DNA from: an uncultured Succinatimonas sp.
Lineage (GTDB): Bacteria; Pseudomonadota; Gammaproteobacteria; Enterobacterales; Succinivibrionaceae
Length of the DNA: 17,530 nucleotides
Assembly: GCA_905201175.1 (NCBI GenBank)
Contig: CAJKNC010000025.1
Coordinates: 1 to 17,530 of the forward strand
Reading direction: 5' to 3'
How positions within the stretch are numbered: position 1 is the first letter of the stretch; every line of letters begins with the position of its first letter. Made by a program: the position numbers and the translations under genes. This document shows positions 8,351 to 14,903 of this stretch, one piece after another. Below the pieces are notes generated by a model that was given only the letters and a program-made list of their open reading frames with translations, was not told where the DNA came from and did no database searches.

Positions 8351-9833
8351 TTTCATCATCTCCGCTTCCGCACAGCTCAAGCCAGATCTTGCATTCAGCA
8401 TCCGGATCTGAGGCTTTAGTAATGCCTGTAATAAGAGCAACGGAGCCAACTCCGGTATCTAAAACATCCCGAACGTTATGCAGCTTAATGCCGCCGATTG
8501 CCACCGTAGGCATAAAGTCCTTTACAAGACGCTGCTCTATTGCCAGCTTATTAACGCCTTGAGGTTTAGACGGCATTTTTTTGCTCTGAGTTGGGAAGAT
8601 ATGCCCTAAAGCTATATAGGAAGGCTTCAATTGCAGGGCTTTTAAAAGCTCATAGGCCCCGTGAGTTGAGACGCCTAAGCGCAGGCCTGCTGCCTTTATT
8701 TTCTCAATATCAGCCTGGCGCAAATCTTCCATGCCTAAATGCACGCCATAGGCTTTAGCCTTAATAGCCAATTCATAGTAATCATCAATGAAAAGCCGAG
8801 CTTTATACGTACAAGCAAGCTCAACAGCCTTAACTATCTTTTCATACAGCATAGGATCTTCTTTATCCTTAATGCGCAGCTGTATGGTCTTAACTCCAAG
8901 CTTCAAAAGTCTTTCAATCCACTCAGGACTGTCTACGACAGGATATAGTCCCAAATGCATCGGGCAAGATGCAAACGGTCCGCCGCTCTTAGGAAAGCCT
9001 TCCTCTGAGACCTCCGGCATATCAGCTAAAGCAAAATCCATGCCGTGATGCCCGCAAGGAGGTCTTACCGTATCTGTGTCTAAGGCCGGACTCTTAATGC
9101 CGCGGTAGACATAGGCTGAAGCTAAGACTGCGGCATCTTCAACTGCAAAGCCCTGTGCTAAAAATGAAGCTATAGCTGAAGATAATGCGCATCCTCCTCC
9201 ATGCACGCCGTTGCCGGCGATTTTTTTATGCGTTAAGGCAGTTTTTAAAACAGGCGTAACTAAAGTATCTGCTGCATATGCTGCTTTATCATTATGGCCG
9301 CCCTTTATAATTACAGCCGTCGCGCCCCTATCCTGAAGCTTAGCAGCTATAGCATAGGCTGAATCAGTATCTGACGAATGACTAAGCTCTAAAGCTTCAG
9401 GCAAATTAGGAGTAAAAACCGTACTTACCTTTAAAATGCGCTCTAACTCTTTATGCAGATCGGCACTGTCCATGCCGCCTGCGGTAGCGCATAAAACCGG
9501 ATCCCATACTACTGGTATGCCTTTTAAGGGGCCTTCTAAATAGTCCAGCAATAAGGAGAGGATTTTCTGCGAGGTAATCACGCCTATTTTGATGGCAGCG
9601 GGTCTATCCCAATCAGAAAGTGCCGTATCTAAGGTCTTTTTAAAGATATTCTCATCAACTGCCTCAACGCTTGCAACCTGCAAAAGCGACTGTGCAGTCA
9701 AAGCGCTGACGCAGGGCAATGGCCAAGCTCCGGTATCAAAAACAGTTAGGCAGTCTGCCGTAATGCCGGCTCCCCCGCCTGAATCTACGCCAGCTATTAG
9801 TAAAACATAGGGTCTTAAACTATTTTTTAACAT
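8340..9833 (-). CDS. thiDE: Fused HMP(-P) kinase / thiamin-phosphate synthase (ThiD-ThiE)
   Basis: This 497-residue fusion joins two thiamin enzymes. Residues ~1-275 are ThiD, a ribokinase-fold kinase converting HMP to HMP-P and HMP-PP; it shows GVDSGGGAGITAD (15-27) and a C-terminal anion hole HGGGC with catalytic Cys215. The usual motif is HGTGC, so one Thr is replaced by Gly. Residues ~293-490 are ThiE, the TIM-barrel enzyme coupling HMP-PP to thiazole phosphate to form thiamin phosphate. It shows GLYPVVDSPEWIERLL, QLRIKDK (318-324), ALGHIFPTQSK (408-418) and AIGGI (445-449), very close to E. coli ThiE. The start overlaps the thiC stop by 14 bases and is preceded by AGGA eight bases upstream. 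No frameshift is seen, so the fusion looks genuine. Confidence 0.94.
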   Translation of the reverse strand: MLKNSLRPYVLLIAGVDSGGGAGITADCLTVFDTGAWPLPCVSALTAQSLLQVASVEAVDENIFKKTLDTALSDWDRPAAIKIGVITSQKILSLLLDYLEGPLKGIPVVWDPVLCATAGGMDSADLHKELERILKVSTVFTPNLPEALELSHSSDTDSAYAIAAKLQDRGATAVIIKGGHNDKAAYAADTLVTPVLKTALTHKKIAGNGVHGGGCALSSAIASFLAQGFAVEDAAVLASAYVYRGIKSPALDTDTVRPPCGHHGMDFALADMPEVSEEGFPKSGGPFASCPMHLGLYPVVDSPEWIERLLKLGVKTIQLRIKDKEDPMLYEKIVKAVELACTYKARLFIDDYYELAIKAKAYGVHLGMEDLRQADIEKIKAAGLRLGVSTHGAYELLKALQLKPSYIALGHIFPTQSKKMPSKPQGVNKLAIEQRLVKDFMPTVAIGGIKLHNVRDVLDTGVGSVALITGITKASDPDAECKIWLELCGSGDDENAH

Positions 9834-11388
9834 TATATTTTTCCTGTAAAAAACGGTTTAAACGAATCGGGCAGAAACGAGGTCCGCACATAGAGCAATA
9901 GGACGGCTGATGTCCGCGCATCTCGCACTCCTCAGGCATCTGAGATTTCCAAACCTCATATGCATGCTCAGGATCTAAAGACAAGGCAAATTGATCGTGC
10001 CATCTAAACTCAGCACGAGCACGCGCCATGGCATTGTCTCTTAAGACAGCGCCAGGCAGGCCTTTAGCAACATCAGCTGCATGTGCTGCTAATTTATAAG
10101 TTATAAGACCGGTTTTTACATCCTCAGGAGTAGGCAAAGCTAGATGCTCAGATGGGGTAACATAGCAAAGCATGGCTGTACCGTAAAAGGCAATATTGCA
10201 GCCGCCAATAGCTGATGTTATATGATCATAGCCAGGAGCAATGTCAGTTACCAGCGGTCCTAAGGTATAGAAAGGCGCATTATGGCAGTATTTTTCTTCC
10301 AGACGCTGATTTTCTTCAACGCGATTTAAAGGAACATGGCCCGGACCTTCAATAAAGCACTGCACGCCGGCTTCATAGCAGCGTGATGCTAATTTGCCGA
10401 TGGTCATCAGCTCGCCGTACTGCGCAGCATCGCAAGCATCATCAAGACATCCAGGGCGCAAGCCGTCACCTAAAGACAATGCTACGTCATAATCGTGACA
10501 GATTTCCAAAAGCTCATCAAAATGAGTATAAGCCATGTTTTCCTCATCACGGCGCACCATGCAGTTTGCCATAATCGAGCCGCCGCGGGAAACAATGCCC
10601 AAAGTGCGGGCCGCAGCATGCGGCAATAAAGAGGAAACTAAGCCTGCATGAATAGTAAAATAATCGACGCCCTGTCTGGCCTGATCGATCACAGTCTGCT
10701 TAAATAAATCCCAGGTTAAAAGATTTATATCGCCATGAGCTCTATCTAAGGCCTCATAAATAGGAACCGTTCCAATCGGTACCGGAGAAGCTCTTAAAAT
10801 AGCCTCACGCAAAGATGTCAAATCCTTAATGCCTGTGGACAGATCCATAACCGTATCTGCACCATGCTTTAAAGACAGACGCAATTTAGAAATTTCTTCA
10901 TCAAAATTTGAAGATAAAGAAGAAGCTCCTATATTGGCATTGACCTTAACAGAAAAATCCTTGCCGATGATCATAGGCTCAGCTTCAGGATGATTGATAT
11001 TAGCCGGAATAACCGCTACACCGCGGGCTAGAGCATTTTTAACATCATCAGGAGTAAATGCCATATCGCTTCCGCTCTTATATGATTCGCGGATAGCAGC
11101 ATATTCCATCTCTTTGGTGACAATGCCTTCGCGAGCACATTCCAATTGGGTCTTTTTAACCTTGAATTTATCGCCGCAAGGAATTTTTGCCTGCCATTTT
11201 TCGCGAAGCTTCGGCATGGAGCGTAAATTATCAGTACTGCCTTCAACGGTATAAATTAAAATAGATTCGCCGTTAGATAATGTAACCTTATCAAAAGGAA
11301 CTTGGATTTCTTCAGAAGAGCCCTTGATATAAATACGGCTTTTATTTACGCAAAATTTCTGGGGTGATTTATTATTCTGCATTGGCAT
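9820..11388 (-). CDS. thiC: Phosphomethylpyrimidine synthase ThiC
   Basis: ThiC is a radical-SAM enzyme that rearranges 5-aminoimidazole ribotide into HMP phosphate, the pyrimidine half of thiamin. The cluster motif CX2CX4C is present at the C-terminus as Cys498, Cys501 and Cys506. Other family landmarks are QLECAREGIVTKEMEYAAIRE, NANIGASS, the GADTVMDLSTG stretch, FTIHAGL, SRGGS, LGDGLRPG, EGPGHVP, GPLVTDIAPGYDHI and FRWHDQFALSLDP. At 522 residues it is about 100 shorter than E. coli ThiC (631); the missing part is in the N-terminal ThiC-associated region, and the catalytic core is complete. Two in-frame ATGs compete for the start: 11388 and 11382. The GAGG upstream is only two bases from the first but eight from the second, which favours 11382. 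It is the first gene of the operon, below the TPP riboswitch. Confidence 0.96.
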   Translation of the reverse strand: MPMQNNKSPQKFCVNKSRIYIKGSSEEIQVPFDKVTLSNGESILIYTVEGSTDNLRSMPKLREKWQAKIPCGDKFKVKKTQLECAREGIVTKEMEYAAIRESYKSGSDMAFTPDDVKNALARGVAVIPANINHPEAEPMIIGKDFSVKVNANIGASSLSSNFDEEISKLRLSLKHGADTVMDLSTGIKDLTSLREAILRASPVPIGTVPIYEALDRAHGDINLLTWDLFKQTVIDQARQGVDYFTIHAGLVSSLLPHAAARTLGIVSRGGSIMANCMVRRDEENMAYTHFDELLEICHDYDVALSLGDGLRPGCLDDACDAAQYGELMTIGKLASRCYEAGVQCFIEGPGHVPLNRVEENQRLEEKYCHNAPFYTLGPLVTDIAPGYDHITSAIGGCNIAFYGTAMLCYVTPSEHLALPTPEDVKTGLITYKLAAHAADVAKGLPGAVLRDNAMARARAEFRWHDQFALSLDPEHAYEVWKSQMPEECEMRGHQPSYCSMCGPRFCPIRLNRFLQEKYNVKK

Positions 11389-11427
11389 GTCCTCAATGTT
11401 GCTGAATTTGGTGCATGCCGAAGGGCT

Positions 11428-11511
11428 GTTGTTTCCTACGCGGGGATTATCCCGATCAGGTTTACGGATTTTGCAAATGCAATCTCAGCCATAAGGCACT
11501 CCGACAAGCAC
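11428..11511 (-). promoter_or_regulatory. TPP riboswitch (THI element) upstream of thiC
   Basis: Read on the minus strand, the region holds the conserved TPP aptamer landmarks in order: GGAGTGCC, GGCTGAGA, a small TTGC/GCAA hairpin, AAACCTGATC, then GGGATAATCCCCGCGTAGGAAAC. TTGT and ACAA can close the basal P1 stem. Established knowledge is that thiamin pyrophosphate binding to this element represses thi operons. Downstream, GGCATG (11414-11419) can pair with CATGCC, which contains the first thiC ATG, so translational control by start-site sequestration is plausible; that part is inference. Confidence 0.95.
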
Positions 11512-11515
11512 AGTT

Positions 11516-11544
11516 ATTATGATACTAATATTATTAAGGTGCAA
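11516..11544 (-). promoter_or_regulatory. Probable sigma-70 promoter of the thiamin operon
   Basis: On the minus strand, TTGCAC (11539-11544) is separated by exactly 17 bases from CATAAT (11516-11521). The -10 box matches consensus at five of six bases; the -35 box is weak. Transcription would start near 11509-11512, immediately before the first paired bases of the TPP aptamer, which is where a riboswitch leader should begin. Confidence 0.6.
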
Positions 11545-12040
11545 ATATAATTTTTATAAATAAGCTAAATTGCAGTTTAGCTTTGATAAGAGAAAAAACT
11601 GCAATAAACTGCATATTTTATTGTGAATTAACAGAATTAAAAAATTCTTTAGGATTAATTGATAATAACTAGGTAATTTAAAGAAACCTAATTTAAGTTT
11701 GGATTAGGTCTTGATAAGATTATTTTGCATAGAAAGCATGCAGAAAGCATATTTAAAATAATAAAACAGAATTTAACTATCTTTTTTTTATTATAGAAAT
11801 TCTTAAATTATGCCTGCTGCTAAAATGCAGGGCTGCTAACTAGAAATTGGCCGGCAGAATTTTCTTATTAGAAAGGCCTTAGGGCAAAATAATCATATTT
11901 CTGACCTAGAGATAAAATTTACTATGTATAACCATAAATTAAGATCGCCGCAGCATTTTATGGACTAGAAAAACGGCTTTTGTCCATCAGCACTCAGTTA
12001 ATCAAACTGCAAGCTATTATGTTCAGCCTAAAGGGGCAGA
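11522..12040. other. AT-rich intergenic region, no gene recognised
   Basis: About 520 bases lie between the thiamin promoter and the 3' end of the GntR gene. The region holds an 8-bp perfect hairpin (AAGCTAAA 11562-11569 with TTTAGCTT 11576-11583), three copies of TGCAGTTT in both orientations (11571-11613), an inverted repeat ACCTAAT/ATTAGGT (11686-11692 and 11703-11709) and a direct repeat AGAAAGCAT (11731-11739 and 11742-11750). A hairpin ATGGAC/GTCCAT lies at 11960-11987 without a T-tract. No open frame with a start, no tRNA and no recognisable element fills the rest. Confidence 0.6.
11562..11613. repeat. Three TGCAGTTT octamers with a hairpin
   Basis: TGCAGTTT occurs at 11571-11578 on the + strand and at 11596-11603 and 11606-11613 on the - strand; the last two are in tandem with a 10-base period. 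The first copy also forms the loop and right arm of a perfect 8-bp stem (11562-11583). The cluster lies 20-70 bases upstream of the proposed thi promoter -35 box, which would suit an activator site, but no regulator is known to me for this motif. Confidence 0.45.
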
Positions 12041-12802
12041 TTATTCTTCCTCTTTGCTAATTTTTTGTCTTAATTTAATATCATTCTGAATTTGAGCAAT
12101 ATGCAGCTTCATAGCCTCGCTTGCAGCTTTGCCATCCCTGCTCAATATGGCCTTAACAATCATATCATGAGTGTCGATAGCCTCCTTGCACAAGGTTCGA
12201 TCATTAAGATTTATAACATAATCGATGGAAGCGTAAATAATATCCATGATCGAGGGCAAAACGCAATTGGGAAAACAGGCTGCAATACTAGAATGAAACG
12301 CAATATCGATTGAAGAATGATTTTTCCCCATATTTACAAGTGATTTAATTTTCTCATGAGCCTCGCATATTTTTTCTATCTGCTCAGTTGTAGCAATTTC
12401 AGCAGCTTTCTCTGCTAATTTAGGCTCTATAAGCAATCTTATCTCACACAAATCATATCCTAATTGAAGCTTATCTTTATAAAAACGAAAGCCAAAAGGA
12501 TCAGGCAAAACTCCTGGATTTTTTGCAACAAATGTACCTAAACCTCTTTTAATTTCTAAAATATTCTGACTTACCAAAAGCTTCACAGCTTCGCGGATTG
12601 AGCTTCTGCCTACACCTAAAAGGTTAGCTAATTCCATCTCCGGAGGAAGAGCTTCTTCTTTTTTTAAATACCCCTCCTGAATCATTTTAATAATAGTTTC
12701 TGCTATCAGATCAACCTTAGATTTAAGCTTGTACACACTTAACGGTGTATTCATACAGTTTTGAATCAGATGTTCAAGATTATTCCGTGTAAAAGTAGGC
12801 AT
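12041..12802 (-). CDS. GntR-family transcriptional regulator, FadR subfamily (FCD domain)
   Basis: This is a DNA-binding repressor or activator, probably controlling the adjacent transport and catabolic genes. The N-terminal winged helix covers about residues 28-95, with LPPEMELANLLGVGRSSIREAVKLL as helix-turn-helix region and RGLGTFV as wing. The FCD ligand-binding domain follows from ~110 to 245. Its metal/ligand positions appear intact as Asp166-x3-His170, His212 and His234, which in this subfamily often coordinate a metal that binds a carboxylate effector. The start at 12802 has no Shine-Dalgarno; an ATG 16 codons downstream (12754) is possible. It is the last gene in a same-strand series, 46 bases after the IolI-like gene, and follows a 15-bp direct repeat. 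The ligand is unknown; a pathway intermediate is the likely effector. Confidence 0.88.
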   Translation of the reverse strand: MPTFTRNNLEHLIQNCMNTPLSVYKLKSKVDLIAETIIKMIQEGYLKKEEALPPEMELANLLGVGRSSIREAVKLLVSQNILEIKRGLGTFVAKNPGVLPDPFGFRFYKDKLQLGYDLCEIRLLIEPKLAEKAAEIATTEQIEKICEAHEKIKSLVNMGKNHSSIDIAFHSSIAACFPNCVLPSIMDIIYASIDYVINLNDRTLCKEAIDTHDMIVKAILSRDGKAASEAMKLHIAQIQNDIKLRQKISKEEE

Positions 12803-12808
12803 AACGAA

Positions 12809-12841
12809 TTTTAATTATTTTATACATTTTAATTATTTTAT
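12809..12841. repeat. 15-bp perfect direct repeat upstream of the GntR gene
   Basis: TTTTAATTATTTTAT occurs at 12809-12823 and 12827-12841, with a period of 18 bases. It occupies nearly the whole gap between the IolI-like gene and the GntR start. It may be a promoter/UP element, a regulator site or simple AT-rich duplication. Confidence 0.6.
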
Positions 12842-12848
12842 TATTAGC

Positions 12849-13727
12849 TTATAAAATTTTACCATAGTCTTTTAATACATTAAAAAGACTATTAAAGGCC
12901 CTCTGAATAATTTCCTTCTGTGAATACTTCTTGCAATATGAGCTGTTAAAAATTTCTGTTGAGAACATGCCCTGATAATTGATCTCCTCAAGAGCCTTTA
13001 AAAATTTAGCTATATCAATGGCATCGCCTTCATCACAAAAAACTCTGTATCTTTGATCAAAGATTTTTTCCCCATCATCAACCTTAATGCCATTCATAAG
13101 GTGAACAGCCATAACTTTATTTGCGTCTATATGCTTAAAATCATAATCAGATTTTCTATATTTCAAATAAAGATTATAAGAATCAAGAACTAAGCCTACA
13201 TTTAATGCATTAACCTCTAAAATAATTTCATAAGCAAAATCTGCATCCTTAACTAAGCTGCGCGCAAGTCCCACCGGCTCAAAAATCCAATTTATCTCAG
13301 GATAATGCTGAGATAAAAAAGCTAAGCTTCGCACGCAGCTTTTTTTTATCTCAGAACGCTCATATTTGCCACATAAAGAATCATCTGCTAAAAGAGGCGC
13401 TACGACGATACATTTATCTATGCCTAATTTATGATGCAGGGAAACGATAAGCTCTAAATTTTTATATATCTCCCTATCCTTATCTTCGTCATTATCCGAG
13501 CTCAAAAATTCAGGATATATATATAAAGCATTTAATGCATGGGGCTTTATCCCGGTACTTGCTAAAAGATCTTTTAAATCTTCTAAGCTGTGATGCTTTA
13601 AATATTCAAACAGACAATCAAAGCGTATTTCAATAAGGTCGAATCCTGAATTTTTAGCTAAGATTATGTCATTCTCTAAATCCAAAAAATCTTTAGTACA
13701 AGCTTCGTTATAACAATAAATTGCCAT
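12849..13727 (-). CDS. IolI-like sugar/inosose isomerase (xylose-isomerase-like TIM barrel)
   Basis: This is a metal-dependent TIM-barrel isomerase or epimerase. The N-terminal half strongly resembles B. subtilis IolI (2-keto-myo-inositol isomerase): YCYNEACT, FDLIEIRFD, EYLKHHSLEDL, KPHALNAL. The second half shares GLVLDSYN, GDAIDIAKFLKALEEI and STEIFNSSYCKKYSQKE. Four likely metal ligands are present: Glu150, Asp182, His209 and Glu258. IolI interconverts 2-keto-myo-inositol and 1-keto-D-chiro-inositol; the true substrate here may be another keto-cyclitol or keto-sugar. The open frame begins at 13745, but ATG 13727 has a GGAG five bases upstream and aligns with the family start, giving 292 residues (IolI has 278). 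It lies 30 bases after the oxidoreductase gene and is probably its pathway partner. No other iol genes are in the window. Confidence 0.82.
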   Translation of the reverse strand: MAIYCYNEACTKDFLDLENDIILAKNSGFDLIEIRFDCLFEYLKHHSLEDLKDLLASTGIKPHALNALYIYPEFLSSDNDEDKDREIYKNLELIVSLHHKLGIDKCIVVAPLLADDSLCGKYERSEIKKSCVRSLAFLSQHYPEINWIFEPVGLARSLVKDADFAYEIILEVNALNVGLVLDSYNLYLKYRKSDYDFKHIDANKVMAVHLMNGIKVDDGEKIFDQRYRVFCDEGDAIDIAKFLKALEEINYQGMFSTEIFNSSYCKKYSQKEIIQRAFNSLFNVLKDYGKIL

Positions 13728-13757
13728 GTTTTCTCCAAGATTCATACCTAGCTTCAG

Positions 13758-14849
13758 TTAAAAGCGATGTTCGCAGCTCTTCCAGATCATATTAGGATTT
13801 TGAGAAATGCTGTAAATAGCCTCACAGACTTCAACAGTCGCTCTGCCTGCTTCACCATCTGCCAGCAGCTTGTCTTTTCCCAAAATAGCATTCACGAAAT
13901 TTTCAATGTGCAGCTGATGAAAATAAATCATCTTATCTACACTATTAAAAAATTTTTTATCTGCATTGATTAAGGATTCTAAGGAAACGCTGTCGCCTGG
14001 CACATTCCACATGTCAGTAACCGGAGCCTCTTCAATTTCTGACATTCCTGCGATAAACATCTGACCGCCGTCAGTCTGCACTCCCACAGAAGAACCATTG
14101 CTGCCGAAAACATGCACCTTGCCGTAAAGGGCTGGGTTTTGACTATTGCTTGCAAGCAGAGTAGCTAAAGCACCTGACTTATACCTAATTACTGCAGCAG
14201 CGCTGTCTTCTACCTCTATATAGGGATGATTGAAGTTAGCAGCAAGTCCATAAATAGACTCAATATCTCCCATATACCAATTTAAAAGATCGATCTGATG
14301 AGAAGCCTGAGTAACTAAAACTCCGCCTCCTTCTCCGGCGATTGTTCCACGCCAAGGATCACTTTTGTAGTAATCCTCAGATCGCCAGCCCAACATCGTT
14401 ACTTGAGCTAAGATTGGCTTTCCTAATTTATTAGCATCAATAGCTTTTTTGATGCGCAGACAAGGCAAGTAATTGCGTCTTTGCACTAAGGTTCCCAATA
14501 AAACATGATTTTCTTGAGCAGCCTTAATCATAGCATCAGCTTCTTTTAAATTAACTGCTAAAGGCTTTTCAACTAAAATATGACAGTGATGCTTTGCGCA
14601 CTTAATTGCAAGATCAGCATGAGACGGATGAGGGGTACAAATGGTAACTGCATCAAGATGCTCTTTTGCAATCATCTCCTCACAGTCTAAATATCCGTGA
14701 ATATCATACGCTTCACAGAAGCTTTTAAGTTTAGGTTCGGTATGATTGCAGGCTGCAGCCAGCACGCAATTATTTAAATTATTTATAGCCTTAGCATGAA
14801 AATGCGCTACCTTTCCGCAGCCAATGATGCCAATTTTAATTTTATCCAT
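13758..14849 (-). CDS. Gfo/Idh/MocA-family NAD(P)-dependent oxidoreductase
   Basis: This is a cytoplasmic dehydrogenase of the Gfo/Idh/MocA family, which oxidises hydroxyls of sugars, cyclitols or their acids. The Rossmann domain starts IKIGIIGCGKVAHFHAKA (dinucleotide-binding glycines 7, 10 and 12). The EKPLA motif gives catalytic Lys95, and GGGVLVTQASHQIDLLNW gives His184. The position four residues before the His, Asp in inositol 2-dehydrogenase IolG, is Thr180, so it belongs to a different subgroup from classical IolG. The open frame begins with TTG at 14864, but ATG 14849 with a GAGAG seven to nine bases upstream fits the family N-terminus; it gives 363 residues. It lies between the TRAP binding protein and the IolI-like isomerase, suggesting oxidation of the imported substrate to a keto form that the isomerase then uses. 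Confidence 0.88.
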   Translation of the reverse strand: MDKIKIGIIGCGKVAHFHAKAINNLNNCVLAAACNHTEPKLKSFCEAYDIHGYLDCEEMIAKEHLDAVTICTPHPSHADLAIKCAKHHCHILVEKPLAVNLKEADAMIKAAQENHVLLGTLVQRRNYLPCLRIKKAIDANKLGKPILAQVTMLGWRSEDYYKSDPWRGTIAGEGGGVLVTQASHQIDLLNWYMGDIESIYGLAANFNHPYIEVEDSAAAVIRYKSGALATLLASNSQNPALYGKVHVFGSNGSSVGVQTDGGQMFIAGMSEIEEAPVTDMWNVPGDSVSLESLINADKKFFNSVDKMIYFHQLHIENFVNAILGKDKLLADGEAGRATVEVCEAIYSISQNPNMIWKSCEHRF

Positions 14850-14868
14850 AATTAAATCTCTCAATATT

Positions 14869-14895
14869 AGGTATCAGAAATATTTTCTGATACCT
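14869..14895. other. Intra-operonic stem-loop between dctP and the oxidoreductase gene
   Basis: A perfect 12-bp inverted repeat (AGGTATCAGAAA 14869-14880, TTTCTGATACCT 14884-14895) has a 3-base loop. In the mRNA of the operon (minus strand) it lies just after the dctP stop and is not followed by a T-tract, so it is more likely an mRNA-stabilising or partial-termination structure that boosts dctP over downstream genes. On the + strand it is followed by GTATTTTTTTAG and would look like a terminator, but no + gene reads into it. Confidence 0.65.
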
Positions 14896-14903
14896 GTATT
14901 TTT

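Noticed and set aside
8153..8449. Long form of the ThiS reading frame (98 residues)
   Set aside because: The first 33 residues lie inside thiDE, are unlike ThiS, and the ATG at 8350 has a well-spaced GGAG and gives the normal family length.
11960..11987. ATGGAC/GTCCAT hairpin as terminator of the GntR gene
   Set aside because: It has a bulged stem and no T-tract on the minus strand.
11521..12040. tRNA, CRISPR array or small-RNA gene in the long gap
   Set aside because: No cloverleaf, no regularly spaced repeats and no promoter-terminator pair could be supported.
12849..13745. ATG 13745 as the start of the IolI-like gene
   Set aside because: The ATG at 13727 has a GGAG upstream and matches the IolI N-terminus, so the longer form adds six unsupported residues.
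13758..14849. Naming the oxidoreductase iolG
   Set aside because: The catalytic Asp position of IolG is Thr here, and no complete inositol operon is present.
13758..14864. TTG start for the oxidoreductase (368 residues)
   Set aside because: The ATG at 14849 is preceded by GAGAG at a good distance and begins directly with the dinucleotide-binding strand.
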